Origin: Crossiella equi | GTDB taxonomy: Bacteria; Actinomycetota; Actinomycetes; Mycobacteriales; Pseudonocardiaceae | Length of the DNA: 64,000 bases | Direction: 5' to 3' | Assembly: GCF_017876755.1 (NCBI RefSeq) | Contig: NZ_JAGIOO010000001.1 | Span: 5,689,786-5,753,785 of the forward strand | Part shown: positions 1 through 7,999 of the stretch, one piece after another | Layout: each line of letters starts with the position of its first letter | How positions within the stretch are numbered: position 1 is the first letter of the stretch | Translations under genes and position numbers: made by a program | Notes under the pieces: model-generated | What the model saw: the letters and a program-made list of their open reading frames with translations, nothing else | Told to the model about the DNA's origin: nothing | Database searches by the model: none

Positions 1-24
1 CCGGGAGGAACCGGTGATGGCCAC
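1..24 (-). CDS. pqqD: PqqD, PQQ biosynthesis chaperone (start only)
   Basis: Only the first eight codons (MAITGSSR) lie in the window, from a GTG at 24-22; the gene continues past the left edge. The start lies 4 bases after the pqqC stop, a spacing typical of co-translated genes. In PQQ operons PqqD, the peptide chaperone that presents PqqA to the radical SAM enzyme PqqE, usually follows pqqC. The identity rests on this position, because eight residues cannot prove it; a PqqD-PqqE fusion would look the same here. Confidence 0.45.
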
Positions 25-28
25 GGGC

Positions 29-733
29 TCAGCCCTTCGCCGAGGCGCGCTCGATCGCGTCGAGCATGCTCCAGAGCACGTCGCACTTGAAGCTCAGCGC
101 GGCGATGGCCTCCTGCTGCAGCTCCGGGGTCGTGCAGTGCTCGAGCACCAGCTCGACGGTCTCCTTGCCCTCGCCGGAGACCTTGTTGATGCGCGTGGTG
201 AAGTAGGCGAGGTCCTCGCGGCGGATCCAGTCGTAGTTGGCCAGCACGTCCGCCACCCGCTGGCGCATCAGGTGGCCGGAGAACATCTCGGTCAGACCGG
301 AGGCCACCCCGATGATCCACGGCTGGTGGCGGCAGAAGTTGACGTAGGCGTCCACCGCGAACCGGGTGCCGGGCGCGACGTGGCGCTGGTCGAGGACTTC
401 CTCCTCGGTGAGCCCGACCGCGTGGCACAGGCGCAGCCAGCTGGCCATGCCGCCCTCGCCCGCGACCTTGCCGTCGTGGTAGACGATGCGGTCCAGCCAG
501 TGCCTGCGCACCTCGGGCAGCGGGCAGTTGGCGATGATCGCCGCGTCCTTCTGCGGCAGCACGCACTGGTAGTACCAGCGGTTGGCCGCCCAGGTGCGCA
601 GCTCGTGCTCGCTCAGCTCACCGGCGTGCATGCGGTGGTGGAACGGGTGGGTTCCCCAGTAGCGGTGCGACAGTCCCTGCAACGCGGCGCGGAAGTCCTC
701 GCGCGACAACAGGACCGGGCTGCTCGTGGCCAT
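29..733 (-). CDS. pqqC: PqqC, pyrroloquinoline-quinone synthase
   Basis: PqqC catalyses the last step of PQQ formation, ring closure and oxidation of the intermediate AHQQ, without a metal or bound cofactor. The 234-residue protein has the family length and its hallmark segments: HPFHHRMHAGELS near the N-terminus, then NRWYYQ, PQKDAAIIANCP and RIVYHDGKVAGE, and a C-terminal YFTTRINKVSGEG. The ATG at 733 is preferred over the GTG at 757 because the family begins near LSREDFR and an AAAGG sequence lies 14 bases upstream of the ATG. It follows pqqA by 113 bases, with a strong hairpin between them, and pqqD begins 4 bases after it. Cytoplasmic. The identification is firm. Confidence 0.93.
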   Translation of the reverse strand: MATSSPVLLSREDFRAALQGLSHRYWGTHPFHHRMHAGELSEHELRTWAANRWYYQCVLPQKDAAIIANCPLPEVRRHWLDRIVYHDGKVAGEGGMASWLRLCHAVGLTEEEVLDQRHVAPGTRFAVDAYVNFCRHQPWIIGVASGLTEMFSGHLMRQRVADVLANYDWIRREDLAYFTTRINKVSGEGKETVELVLEHCTTPELQQEAIAALSFKCDVLWSMLDAIERASAKG

Positions 734-803
734 CTCCGCACAACCTTTCGGCGTCACAGGGCTTCGCGGGTGCTGGCGGCGGCGGGTTTCCGTGGCGGAC
801 GGC

Positions 804-837
804 GGGTGGGGACCGCGTCAGGCCGCGGCCCCCACCC
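804..837 (-). promoter_or_regulatory. Hairpin between pqqA and pqqC (likely attenuator or processing site)
   Basis: GGGTGGGG at 804-811 pairs with CCCCACCC at 830-837, and inside it CCGCG (813-817) pairs with CGCGG (824-828) across one A/C mismatch, leaving a 6-base loop. It begins 10 bases after the pqqA stop on the transcribed strand and has no U-tract. Such structures after a precursor-peptide gene commonly let the short gene be expressed above the enzyme genes; that role is inferred here. Confidence 0.6.
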
Positions 838-846
838 GAGTGATGG

Positions 847-936
847 TCACTCCATGCGGGCCGCGTACGCGGTGACCTCCATGGGCGTGTCGTACTCCGT
901 GAATTCCGGACGCGTCCACATTTCACGAGTTTCCAT
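847..936 (-). CDS. pqqA: PqqA, PQQ precursor peptide (29 residues)
   Basis: A 29-residue ORF that starts METREMWTRPEF and contains E20-V-T-A-Y24, the Glu-x3-Tyr pair whose side chains are cross-linked by PqqE and become PQQ. An N-terminal W-T/K-x-P element is also typical of PqqA. GAGGAG lies 9 bases before the ATG. Length, motif and position directly upstream of pqqC make the call secure although the gene is very short. Its 5' leader carries an inverted repeat (GGGCGGT 958-964, ACCGCCC 975-981). PQQ carbon and nitrogen atoms come from these two residues; the rest of the peptide is discarded. Confidence 0.93.
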   Translation of the reverse strand: METREMWTRPEFTEYDTPMEVTAYAARME

Positions 937-1089
937 ACGCTCACTCCTCGGATGTCCGGGCGGTCCGCCGCCGAACCGCCCACTCCTGTGCTCGTGGCGA
1001 GCGTCACAACGCTAGACACGTTTTTCATGATCCCGCCAGACCCGGACGTATTTTTCAGGGAAGTTTCCAGACCACTTGACGGCGCTAGC

Positions 1090-1137
1090 GGTAAGCGCTT
1101 GCCTAGGAGTACGGTCCATGGATTAGGAAACGTTTTC
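1090..1137. promoter_or_regulatory. Two LacI/GalR-type operator-like palindromes
   Basis: GGTAAGCGCTTGCC (1090-1103) and GGAAACGTTTTC (1126-1137) each have the central C-G palindrome (AAGCGCTT, AAACGTTT) typical of LacI-family operators. They lie 70-115 bases upstream of the sugar dehydrogenase start and inside the divergent control region shared with pqqA. Sugar-responsive repression is a reasonable inference; no LacI-type gene is present in the window. Confidence 0.4.
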
Positions 1138-1205
1138 AGTTGATCTCCGCCGCCGCCTTCGCCGCCACCGCACCCGCATCCACAGGCATGCTCAGGAGGG
1201 GCACG

Positions 1206-2198
1206 ATGAGAGTTCGGCGCAGCACGGTCATCGGAGCGGTAGTCGCCAGCGCCGCCATGGCCGCCGCGTTCACCGCACCGGCCGTCTCGGCGTCCGAGGC
1301 TTCCCCGCTGGCCATCAAGCAGATCGCGTCCGGCCTGAACCAGGCCTGGGCGGTGGACTGGCTGCCGGATGGCACGGCGCTGTTCACGGAGAAGGACAGC
1401 AGGAAGATCCGCAAGATCGACAAGGCGGGCAAGGTCTCCGACGTGCAGACCGTGCCCGGCGTCAGCGTGACCAAGGAGGCGGGCCTGCTGGGCCTGGCGG
1501 TCTCGCCGACCTACGCCACCGACCAGCTGGTGTTCATCTACTACACCACCGGCGGTGACAACCGGATCGCCAAGCTGAAGCTCGGCGAGGCCCCGCAGCC
1601 GATCGTCACCGGCATCCCGCGCGGCCCGCAGTTCCACCACGGCGGCCGCATCGCCTTCGGACCGGACGGTTTCCTGTACGCGGGCACCGGTGACGGCGAG
1701 AACGGTGCCAACGCCCAGAACCGGAACTCCCTGGGCGGCAAGATCCTGCGGGTGACCAAGGACGGCGCGCCCGCACCGGGCAACCCGTTCGGCAGCCGCG
1801 TCTACTCCTACGGCCACCGCAACGTCCAGGGGCTGACCTGGGTGGGCGGCGCGCTGTACTCCTCGGAGATCGGCGCGAACCGGGTCGACGAGCTCAACAA
1901 GATCGACGCGGGCAAGAACTACGGCTGGCCCACCTGCGAGGGCTCCTGCTCCACCGGTGGCATGACCAACCCGGTCAAGACCTGGCCGACCTCCGAGGCC
2001 ACCCCGAGCGGTTTGGCCTTCTACAAGAACAGCTTCTACATCGCCTCGCTCAAGGGCGGCACGTACAAGACCAACACCAGCGGCTCCGGCGGCAAGATCT
2101 ACACCAACCTGGGCCGCACCCGGGCCGCCGAGGTGGCGCCGGACGGTTCACTGTGGATCGTCACGCCGGGCAGCATCCACTCCTCCGACGGCAACTGA
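1206..2198 (+). CDS. Secreted PQQ-dependent aldose/sorbosone dehydrogenase family protein
   Basis: A 330-residue member of the soluble glucose/sorbosone dehydrogenase family (GSDH six-bladed beta-propeller), which oxidises aldoses with PQQ and calcium. A Sec signal peptide (basic MRVRR, hydrophobic 8-25, Ala-rich cleavage near residue 30) exports it. Family segments are visible in order: NQAWAVDWLPDG, EAGLLGLAVSP, the HHGGR catalytic-His region followed by IAFGPDGFLYAGTGD, NSLGGKILR, SYGHRNVQGL, SEIGANRVDELN and GKNYGWP. The ATG at 1206 has an ideal AGGAGGGG 6 bases upstream. It diverges from pqqA-pqqC, which supports real PQQ use, but some GSDH-family proteins use other cofactors or have no known activity. 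The substrate cannot be read from the sequence. Confidence 0.85.
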   Translation: MRVRRSTVIGAVVASAAMAAAFTAPAVSASEASPLAIKQIASGLNQAWAVDWLPDGTALFTEKDSRKIRKIDKAGKVSDVQTVPGVSVTKEAGLLGLAVSPTYATDQLVFIYYTTGGDNRIAKLKLGEAPQPIVTGIPRGPQFHHGGRIAFGPDGFLYAGTGDGENGANAQNRNSLGGKILRVTKDGAPAPGNPFGSRVYSYGHRNVQGLTWVGGALYSSEIGANRVDELNKIDAGKNYGWPTCEGSCSTGGMTNPVKTWPTSEATPSGLAFYKNSFYIASLKGGTYKTNTSGSGGKIYTNLGRTRAAEVAPDGSLWIVTPGSIHSSDGN

Positions 2199-2205
2199 TA
2201 CGAGA

Positions 2206-2237
2206 CGGCCCCGCACCGGGATCCCGGTGCGGGGCCG
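2206..2237. terminator. Bidirectional terminator hairpin
   Basis: A perfect 15-bp stem with a 2-base centre (CGGCCCCGCACCGGG at 2206-2220, complement at 2223-2237) between the converging dehydrogenase and sortase genes. There is no T-tract, as is usual in high-G+C actinomycetes. Confidence 0.8.
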
Positions 2238-2260
2238 ACCCGTGTTCTCGTCGCCGCGCG

Positions 2261-3001
2261 CTACACGCGCTCGGCGACCACGATGCGGTTGTCGTCGTAG
2301 CCCAGCCGTCCGCCAACCCACTCACCGCCGCAGGTCACCAGGACCAGGCGGTGGTCGCCCGACTGCGCGAAGAGGGTCTCCGCGCGCTGGGGCAGCTGGT
2401 TCTTGTGCACGGTGAGCACTTCGGTGACGCGGTAGGTGTAGGTCTTGCCCGTCGCGTCCCGGACCGTCACCTTCTGGGCCCTGTCACTGCGCCAGAGCTC
2501 GGCGAACGGTCCCGTCTGGCCCTTCCAGTTCACGTGGCCCGCGAGCACCGTGGCGCCCTTGGCCGCGTCCAGGCCCGCGCCCCACCAGGTCGCCTGGCTG
2601 ACGCCGTCCGGCACCGGGAGGGTGCCGTCGGGGGCCACCTCCCGGCGGACCAGGGTGGCCGTGCCGCCTTCGGGGAGGCGGACGGTGCCCGGTCGCTGGC
2701 CGGCGGGCTGGACGATCTGGTTGGGCTGGCCGGGTTTGTTCGGCGGGGTCTGCGCCGGGCTGCCGCCGCCGGGCTGGCCCCAGCGGATCAGCGGCGCGTC
2801 GAGGTCGGTGAGCGGGCGGGCCCGCAGCGGCGACGGCGGAGGGGCCTCCACGGCCACCGGCTCACCGGCGACCACCGCGGTCAGCTGGGACGCGCTGAGC
2901 CCGACGACAACGCAGGCCGCGGCCACGCCCAGCAGGCCGAGACCGACCACCCGGGCGCGGTTGTTGCGGCTGGTCTCACCGGGGTACAGCGCTTTGCCCA
3001 T
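2261..3001 (-). CDS. Class F sortase
   Basis: A 246-residue membrane-anchored transpeptidase-like protein. One transmembrane helix (about 18-46) is followed by a Pro/Gly-rich linker to about residue 105 and a sortase beta-barrel. The catalytic triad is visible: His156 in AGHVNW, Cys224 in LVLVTCGG and Arg239 in DDNRIV. Cys context, length and domain order match actinobacterial class F sortases rather than classes A or B. The ATG starts 3 bases after the stop of the upstream surface-protein gene, so the two are one operon and that protein is the obvious candidate partner. However, that protein has no LPXTG. Class F activity is known mainly from in vitro work on LPXTG-like peptides, so the physiological substrate is open. 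Confidence 0.87.
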   Translation of the reverse strand: MGKALYPGETSRNNRARVVGLGLLGVAAACVVVGLSASQLTAVVAGEPVAVEAPPPSPLRARPLTDLDAPLIRWGQPGGGSPAQTPPNKPGQPNQIVQPAGQRPGTVRLPEGGTATLVRREVAPDGTLPVPDGVSQATWWGAGLDAAKGATVLAGHVNWKGQTGPFAELWRSDRAQKVTVRDATGKTYTYRVTEVLTVHKNQLPQRAETLFAQSGDHRLVLVTCGGEWVGGRLGYDDNRIVVAERV

Positions 3002-3004
3002 GGG

Positions 3005-4429
3005 TCACCGCTGGTGGAGTCGTCGACGCAGAGCCATGACCACAAGGGTAGCCATGACCAGCGTGAAAATGGCGAATCCGGCCAGACCGGCCCATTCCAG
3101 CCTGGTCGTGGTGGCGGCCTGCGCCACCGGCATGTCCGGCTGGTCACCGGCCGGGATGACCCTGGGCACCACGGGCTTCTTCGGCGTGTTCGCCTTGTTG
3201 GCCAACGACAATGCCAGGGTGTTGCCCGGAGCCAGGTTGCCGCAGACCGTCGGCGGGTTCTTCGGGTCGAACCCCTCCTCGTAGCCCTTGGCGGGCTCCA
3301 CCTCCACCAGGCAGATGTCCTGGGGGGTGCGCAGCCCCGGCACCGCGGCGGTGCCGTCCGCACCGGTCTTGACCACCAGCGGCTTCTCGTCCGCGCCGAC
3401 CAGCGGCGTGCCGTCCTGCTTGACCGCGGGCGCGGTCTTGTCCGCGGCCGTGACGCGCAGGGACACCCCGCCGATGGCCGCACCGCTGGCGGCGTCGACC
3501 TTGCCCACCCGCACGATGCCGGGCTGCGTGGTCGCGGGCACCGTGCCCTCCGCCCGGACCGGCACCTGCCCGCCGGTGGTCAGCGCGCGCTGCGCGGTGC
3601 CCTTGTTCGGCAGCAGCAGGACCGGCTCCGCGGTGGGGCTGTCCACAACGGCCTCGACTCGGGGTGCGGGGCCCTTGGGGATGACCGACAGCGCGAGCGG
3701 CTTGCCGCCCGCCGGGGTCTTCACCTTGCCGTCACTGGCTTCCCCGGCCAGTTCGGCGTCGGTGACCTTCAGCGTGACCGGCACGTTCGACACGGCCGCG
3801 CCCTTGGCGGAGCGGACCACGACCGACCAGGTGCCGGGCTTGCCGATCAGCTGCGGTTCCTTCGGCGCGGTGACCTCCAGGGTCCACGGGCCGAAGTGCG
3901 CGTCCGCGTCCGCGGTGAGCCTGCCGACCGCCTCGCGTGCCTCCGGGGACAGGCCGTTGAGGTGGAAGTCGACGTCGTAGCCGATCTTGGTGAAGTTGTT
4001 CGTCTTCGCCAGCAGCTTGGGGTCCTTGGTCCCCGAGGTCCACGTGTGCAGCAGGTGGGCCAGCGCGGCGGCCTCCGGCTTGGACGCGGTGTCCTGGTAC
4101 CGGAGGAGGAGGTAGGAGATCTTGGCCTTGGTCTCGGGGGCGATCGGGCCACCCCACTTCGTGGTCAGCCCGTCCTTGCTGGGCTTGTACTCGATGGCGT
4201 CGCCGGGTTCGTCGAGGGCGAACCGGACGCACCAGACCTGCCGGCCGCGCCAGGTGTACGAGCCGATCCAGTCCTCACCCTTGTGACGACCCGCGTACTC
4301 CTGGGGCTTGGTCCACTCACCACTGCGCTCCCCGGCGGCGTTGGCCGCCCCCGGTAGCGCCAGGGCGAGCCCGCCGAAGGCGAGAGTCGTGCTCAGCGCC
4401 CCGACCAGCAGGTTCTTCAGGCCTGGCAT
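3005..4429 (-). CDS. Secreted membrane-anchored surface protein with thioester-like and SpaA/prealbumin-like domains
   Basis: A 474-residue exported protein. The signal peptide is residues 1-30 (MPGLKNLL, Ala-rich cleavage). The N-terminal domain resembles actinobacterial thioester domains (Cys in WCVRFALDEPG, then ISYLLLRY and AALAHLLHTW), but the usual Gln before Trp is Leu, so an internal thioester is unlikely. A middle all-beta region is followed by a SpaA/Cna-B-like domain (GIVRVGKVDAASGAAIGGVSL ... GTAAVPGL) and a C-terminal transmembrane helix with an RRR tail. The ATG at 4429 has AAGGAG 5 bases upstream. It is in one operon with the class F sortase, yet no LPXTG precedes the membrane helix. 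Probable cell-surface adhesin or structural protein; function not established. Confidence 0.7.
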   Translation of the reverse strand: MPGLKNLLVGALSTTLAFGGLALALPGAANAAGERSGEWTKPQEYAGRHKGEDWIGSYTWRGRQVWCVRFALDEPGDAIEYKPSKDGLTTKWGGPIAPETKAKISYLLLRYQDTASKPEAAALAHLLHTWTSGTKDPKLLAKTNNFTKIGYDVDFHLNGLSPEAREAVGRLTADADAHFGPWTLEVTAPKEPQLIGKPGTWSVVVRSAKGAAVSNVPVTLKVTDAELAGEASDGKVKTPAGGKPLALSVIPKGPAPRVEAVVDSPTAEPVLLLPNKGTAQRALTTGGQVPVRAEGTVPATTQPGIVRVGKVDAASGAAIGGVSLRVTAADKTAPAVKQDGTPLVGADEKPLVVKTGADGTAAVPGLRTPQDICLVEVEPAKGYEEGFDPKNPPTVCGNLAPGNTLALSLANKANTPKKPVVPRVIPAGDQPDMPVAQAATTTRLEWAGLAGFAIFTLVMATLVVMALRRRLHQR

Positions 4430-4756
4430 GAATGCTCCTTGCTTGTGCTCGGGCCTTGCGCGAAGCATGCTCGCGGGCGCGTCGGGCGAGTCGCAATCGG
4501 CCTTTAGAACTAAGCAAGCAGGCAAGAGTGTGGTGTCTCCCACCTTGACTCATGGGCCATCTGGCGCAATTGGATGATCTTTCCGGCCTACGTTTTGATC
4601 ACGAATGGCCTCATGCGCACAACCGAGAGCGGGAACCGGGGTCGCCGTGCGACGATGAGCGGTGCGAGTAAAGTCAGCTTTACCTGTCATGGAACCGGGA
4701 CGCGATCCGAAACGTTGAACCGGGTGACGGCGCGAGCACGCTCCAGGAGGACCGAG
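4430..4756. other. Divergent intergenic region with a 16-bp inverted repeat
   Basis: This 327-base gap holds the promoters for the surface-protein operon (minus) and the Bax-inhibitor-type gene (plus). GTAAAGTCAGCTTTAC at 4668-4683 is a perfect 6-4-6 inverted repeat, 73 bases before the plus-strand start, and may be an operator. A TTGACT hexamer occurs near 4551. I see no gene-like ORF with a ribosome binding site. Confidence 0.5.
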
Positions 4757-5563
4757 GTGCGCACTAGCAGCAACCCGGCGTTCCGCAACCTGCCTCAGCA
4801 GGGCGGATACGCGACGTTCAACCCCGCCGGGCCGCCCGGTGGCTACCAGCAGGGCTACGGCGCTCCGCAGCAGCCCGGCTACGACTCGCGGCCGACGACG
4901 TCCGAGCGACCGATCACCGTCGACGACGTGGTGCTCAAGACCGCCACGTCCTTCGGTGTGACGCTGATCGCCGGTCTCGTGACCGCCTACTTCGGGCTCT
5001 TCGTCCTGGCCCTGCCCGCTCTGCTGGTGGGTCTCGGCGTCGGCCTCTACCTGTCCTTCCGGCCCAAGGGCAGCGCTCCGCTGACCCTGACCTACGCCGC
5101 GGCGCAGGGTGTGGTGCTGGGTGGCATCTCCGCGTGGTTCGAGATGCAGCCGCGCTTCTCCGGCATCGTGCCGCAGGCGCTCATCGGCACCGCCGGTGTG
5201 TTCATCGGCATGCTGGTGGTCTACAAGACCGGCGCCATCCGCGTCACGCCGAAGCTCACCCGCTGGGTGGTCGGCGCGATGGTCGGCATCCTGGTCCTGG
5301 TCCTGGCCAACCTGGTTGCGGGCTTCTTCGTCGACGGCGGCCTCGGCCTCCGCAACGGCGGCCCGATCGCCATCATCTTCAGCCTCGTCGTGATCGGTGT
5401 GGCGGCGTTCTCGCTGCTCATGGACTTCGACATGGCCGATGAGATGGTCCGCAACGGCATGGACGCGAAGTGGGCCTGGTACGCGGCCTTCGCGCTCACC
5501 ATGACCGTGGTGTGGCTGTACATGGAGATCCTGCGCCTGCTGTCCTACTTCAGGCAGGACTGA
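4757..5563 (+). CDS. Bax inhibitor-1/YccA family membrane protein
   Basis: A 268-residue integral membrane protein. The first 45 residues are a cytoplasmic Gly/Gln/Pro/Tyr-rich tail ([16 protein letters not shown]); after it about seven transmembrane helices run from residue 60 to the end, closing with an acidic loop ([12 protein letters not shown]) and a final helix, as in the YccA/BaxI_1 family. The family includes calcium-leak and protease-modulating proteins, but the bacterial role is unclear. The GTG at 4757 is chosen for the AGGAGG 6 bases upstream; an in-frame upstream extension lacks coding character. The M. tuberculosis gene I place here (Rv1072) is in the same family, also next to a thiolase. 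Confidence 0.85.
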   Translation: MRTSSNPAFRNLPQQGGYATFNPAGPPGGYQQGYGAPQQPGYDSRPTTSERPITVDDVVLKTATSFGVTLIAGLVTAYFGLFVLALPALLVGLGVGLYLSFRPKGSAPLTLTYAAAQGVVLGGISAWFEMQPRFSGIVPQALIGTAGVFIGMLVVYKTGAIRVTPKLTRWVVGAMVGILVLVLANLVAGFFVDGGLGLRNGGPIAIIFSLVVIGVAAFSLLMDFDMADEMVRNGMDAKWAWYAAFALTMTVVWLYMEILRLLSYFRQD

Positions 5564-5580
5564 CGCTCCACGCGAACGAC

Positions 5581-5608
5581 GAAGGCCCCCGGTGCTCCGG
5601 GGGCCTTC
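5581..5608. terminator. Bidirectional terminator hairpin
   Basis: A perfect 12-bp stem, GAAGGCCCCCGG (5581-5592) with its complement at 5597-5608, and a TGCT loop, between converging genes. Confidence 0.85.
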
Positions 5609-5632
5609 TCGCGTTTCCGGGGTGTCAGCGGG

Positions 5633-6853
5633 TCAGCTGAGGCGCTCCAGCACCATCGCCATGCCCTGGCCGCCGCCGACGCACATGGTCTCCAGACCGA
5701 TGCTCTTGTCGTGCCAGGACAGCGAGTTCAGCAGCGTGGTGGTGATGCGGGCACCGGTCATGCCGAACGGGTGGCCCACCGCGATGGCGCCGCCGTTGAC
5801 GTTGACCTTCTCCAGCGGGATGCCGAGGTCGCGGTAGGACGGGATCACCTGGGCCGCGAAGGCCTCGTTGATCTCGACCAGGTCCACGTCGTCCACGGTC
5901 ATGCCCGCGCGCTTGAGCGCCTGCCTGGACGCCTCCACCGGACCCAGGCCCATGATCTCCGGGGACAGGCCGGACACGCCGGTGGACACGATGCGCGCCA
6001 GCGGGGTGATGCCCAGGGCCTTCGCCTTGGTGTCGCTCATGATCACCAGGGCGGCCGCGCCGTCGTTGAGCGGGCAGCAGTTGCCCGCGGTGATCCGGCC
6101 GTTGGGGCGGAACACCGGGTCCAGCGTGGACACCTTCTCGTACGTGGTGCCCGCGCGGGGACCGTCGTCGGCGGTGACCATGGTGCCGTCGGCCAGCTCG
6201 ACCGGGGTGATCTCGCGCGCCCAGAAGCCGTTCGCGATGGCCTTCTCGGCGAGGTTCTGCGAGCGCACGCCGAAGTGGTCCATGTCCTCGCGGGTGACGC
6301 CCTTGGCCAGCGCCAGGTTCTCCGCGGTCTGGCCCATCGGGATGTAGACGTCCGGCAGCAGCCCGGCCTCGCGCGGGTCGGTCCAGGACTCCGCGCCCTG
6401 CTCGGCGGTGGCCTGGGTGCGGGCCTGCGCGTCGGCGAACAGCGGGTTCTGGGTGTCCGGCCAGCCGTCGGAGTTGCCCCGGGCGAAGCTGGACACCATC
6501 TCCACCCCGGCGCTGATGAACACGTCGCCCTCGCCCGCCTTGATGGCGTGCAGGGCCATCCGCGTGGTCTGCACGCTGGAGGCGCAGTAGCGGGTGACGG
6601 TGGTGCCGGGCAGGTGGTCGAACCCGGCGAGCACGGCGACCACGCGGGCCATGTTGAAGCCCTGCTCGCCGCCGGGCAGACCGCAGCCCAGCATCAGGTC
6701 GTCGATGTCCCTGGGGTCCAGCTCCGGCACCTTCGCCAGCGCGGCGCCGACCATCCTCGCGGTGAGGTCATCGGAGCGCAGGTCCTTCAGGGAGCCCTTG
6801 TTGGCGCGGCCGATGGGGGAGCGGGCCGTCGCCACGATCACGGCTTCAGGCAT
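5633..6853 (-). CDS. Acetyl-CoA acetyltransferase (thiolase, FadA type)
   Basis: A 406-residue thiolase that cleaves or forms 3-ketoacyl-CoA in fatty-acid beta-oxidation. The catalytic residues are all present: nucleophile Cys90 in TVTRYCASS, the NEAFA loop, His in [16 protein letters not shown] and the C-terminal Cys in MCVGGGQG. The ATG at 6853 has AAAGGAG about 9 bases upstream; the in-frame extension to 7369 overlaps the SGNH gene and is not coding. It begins 32 bases after the SGNH hydrolase and is probably co-transcribed with it. In M. tuberculosis the equivalent position holds fadA3 (Rv1074c). The chain-length preference cannot be told from sequence. Confidence 0.92.
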   Translation of the reverse strand: MPEAVIVATARSPIGRANKGSLKDLRSDDLTARMVGAALAKVPELDPRDIDDLMLGCGLPGGEQGFNMARVVAVLAGFDHLPGTTVTRYCASSVQTTRMALHAIKAGEGDVFISAGVEMVSSFARGNSDGWPDTQNPLFADAQARTQATAEQGAESWTDPREAGLLPDVYIPMGQTAENLALAKGVTREDMDHFGVRSQNLAEKAIANGFWAREITPVELADGTMVTADDGPRAGTTYEKVSTLDPVFRPNGRITAGNCCPLNDGAAALVIMSDTKAKALGITPLARIVSTGVSGLSPEIMGLGPVEASRQALKRAGMTVDDVDLVEINEAFAAQVIPSYRDLGIPLEKVNVNGGAIAVGHPFGMTGARITTTLLNSLSWHDKSIGLETMCVGGGQGMAMVLERLS

Positions 6854-6885
6854 GAAAGAACTCCTTTGTTCGCCTGAAGCGCAGC

Positions 6886-7839
6886 CTACTGTCCGGTAAC
6901 GGCTGCCGAGTGTGACGTTGGCGAGGGAATGCCGCGCAGGGACTTGTTCAACCGCGCCACCAGCCGCGCGGTGGGCCGTCGCGCCTCCACTGCCGCGGAC
7001 CGCGTGGGCTGCTCGGGCAGCGGGCCGCCGTCCCAGAATCCGGCCGCCGCGCACAGCTCCGGCAGCAGCACCCCGGCCGCGGCCAGGTAGCCCGCCGCGG
7101 ACGGGTGGAACATGTCCTTGCTGAACAGCTCGGCCGGGCGGGTGAGGAACTCCGGGGAGAGCAGGTCGGCCAGCGGCACCGGGTGGCCGCCCGCGAGCAC
7201 GACCGCCTTGCGCTGGTAGCGCGCCAGGGTCAGGCTCCAGGACCGCACGACGGACCTCAGCGGCTGCGCGATCGGCCGGATCGCGCCCAGGTCCGGGCAG
7301 GTGCCCACGACGACCTTGGCGCCCGCCTCGACCAGCTGCCGCACCGAGGCGGCCAGCAGGGCCGCGCACGCGCCCGGACCCAGCCGCGCGGTGACGTCGT
7401 TGCCGCCGATGATCACCAGCGCCAGGTCCGGCGGGGTGACCAGCGCGGCCTCGGTCTGCCCGGCGAGCTCCCGGCTGGTAGCGCCGCTGATGGCGTGGGT
7501 GAGCAGCCGCACCGGGCGCTCTGACTCCTCGGCCAGGCCGCGGGCCAGCAGCACGCCCGGCAGCTCCAGCTCGGTGTCGCAGCCCACCCCGGCGGCGGAG
7601 GAGTCGCCCAGCACGGCGAAGACGAGGGGATCGGCGGGCACGCGCGGGTCGGCCGGGTCCAGTGGACCGGTGCCGTCCGGCAGGTACACGCCATCGGCGC
7701 GCAGCGGTGCCCCGGGTACGCCGATGATCTTGCGTGCCCGCCGGGACTGCCCGTTGAGCAGCCCGTACGCGGCGCCGGTCAGTCCGCCCACTGCGCCCGC
7801 CGTGACGACGGCGGCGCGGAGAATACGAGTTCCGAACAC
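6886..7839 (-). CDS. SGNH/GDSL-family hydrolase (esterase), membrane anchored
   Basis: A 317-residue esterase-type protein. An uncleaved hydrophobic N-terminus (residues 7-28) probably anchors it in the membrane facing out. SGNH blocks are clear: GDSSA with the nucleophilic Ser near residue 79, the ISGATS block, GGNDV with the oxyanion Asn, and DMFHPS carrying the Asp-x-x-His pair. The start is a GTG at 7839 preceded by GGAGGGAGG. The M. tuberculosis counterpart in this position, Rv1075c, is an esterase of the same family. The C-terminal 45 residues are Arg/Pro-rich and not part of the fold. Confidence 0.86.
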   Translation of the reverse strand: MFGTRILRAAVVTAGAVGGLTGAAYGLLNGQSRRARKIIGVPGAPLRADGVYLPDGTGPLDPADPRVPADPLVFAVLGDSSAAGVGCDTELELPGVLLARGLAEESERPVRLLTHAISGATSRELAGQTEAALVTPPDLALVIIGGNDVTARLGPGACAALLAASVRQLVEAGAKVVVGTCPDLGAIRPIAQPLRSVVRSWSLTLARYQRKAVVLAGGHPVPLADLLSPEFLTRPAELFSKDMFHPSAAGYLAAAGVLLPELCAAAGFWDGGPLPEQPTRSAAVEARRPTARLVARLNKSLRGIPSPTSHSAAVTGQ

Positions 7840-7999
7840 GGCTCGTGCCTCCCTCCGCTGGTGATCCCCTGTGGTCCCGCTACTCAGTGTTCCGCATGTG
7901 GGGCCGAACGGGTTAACGAAGGGTAGGTGTTTTTACCTCCCACTTTTGGGTGGGTCGACGAATTCGAAGCTCATCAATGAGCCGGTTGTGCCCGAACGG

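Noticed and set aside
2881-4232. Arg/Ser/Pro-rich minus-strand ORFs inside the surface-protein gene
   Set aside because: They are other-frame readings of the strongly supported surface-protein gene and have no ribosome site or sensible codon bias.
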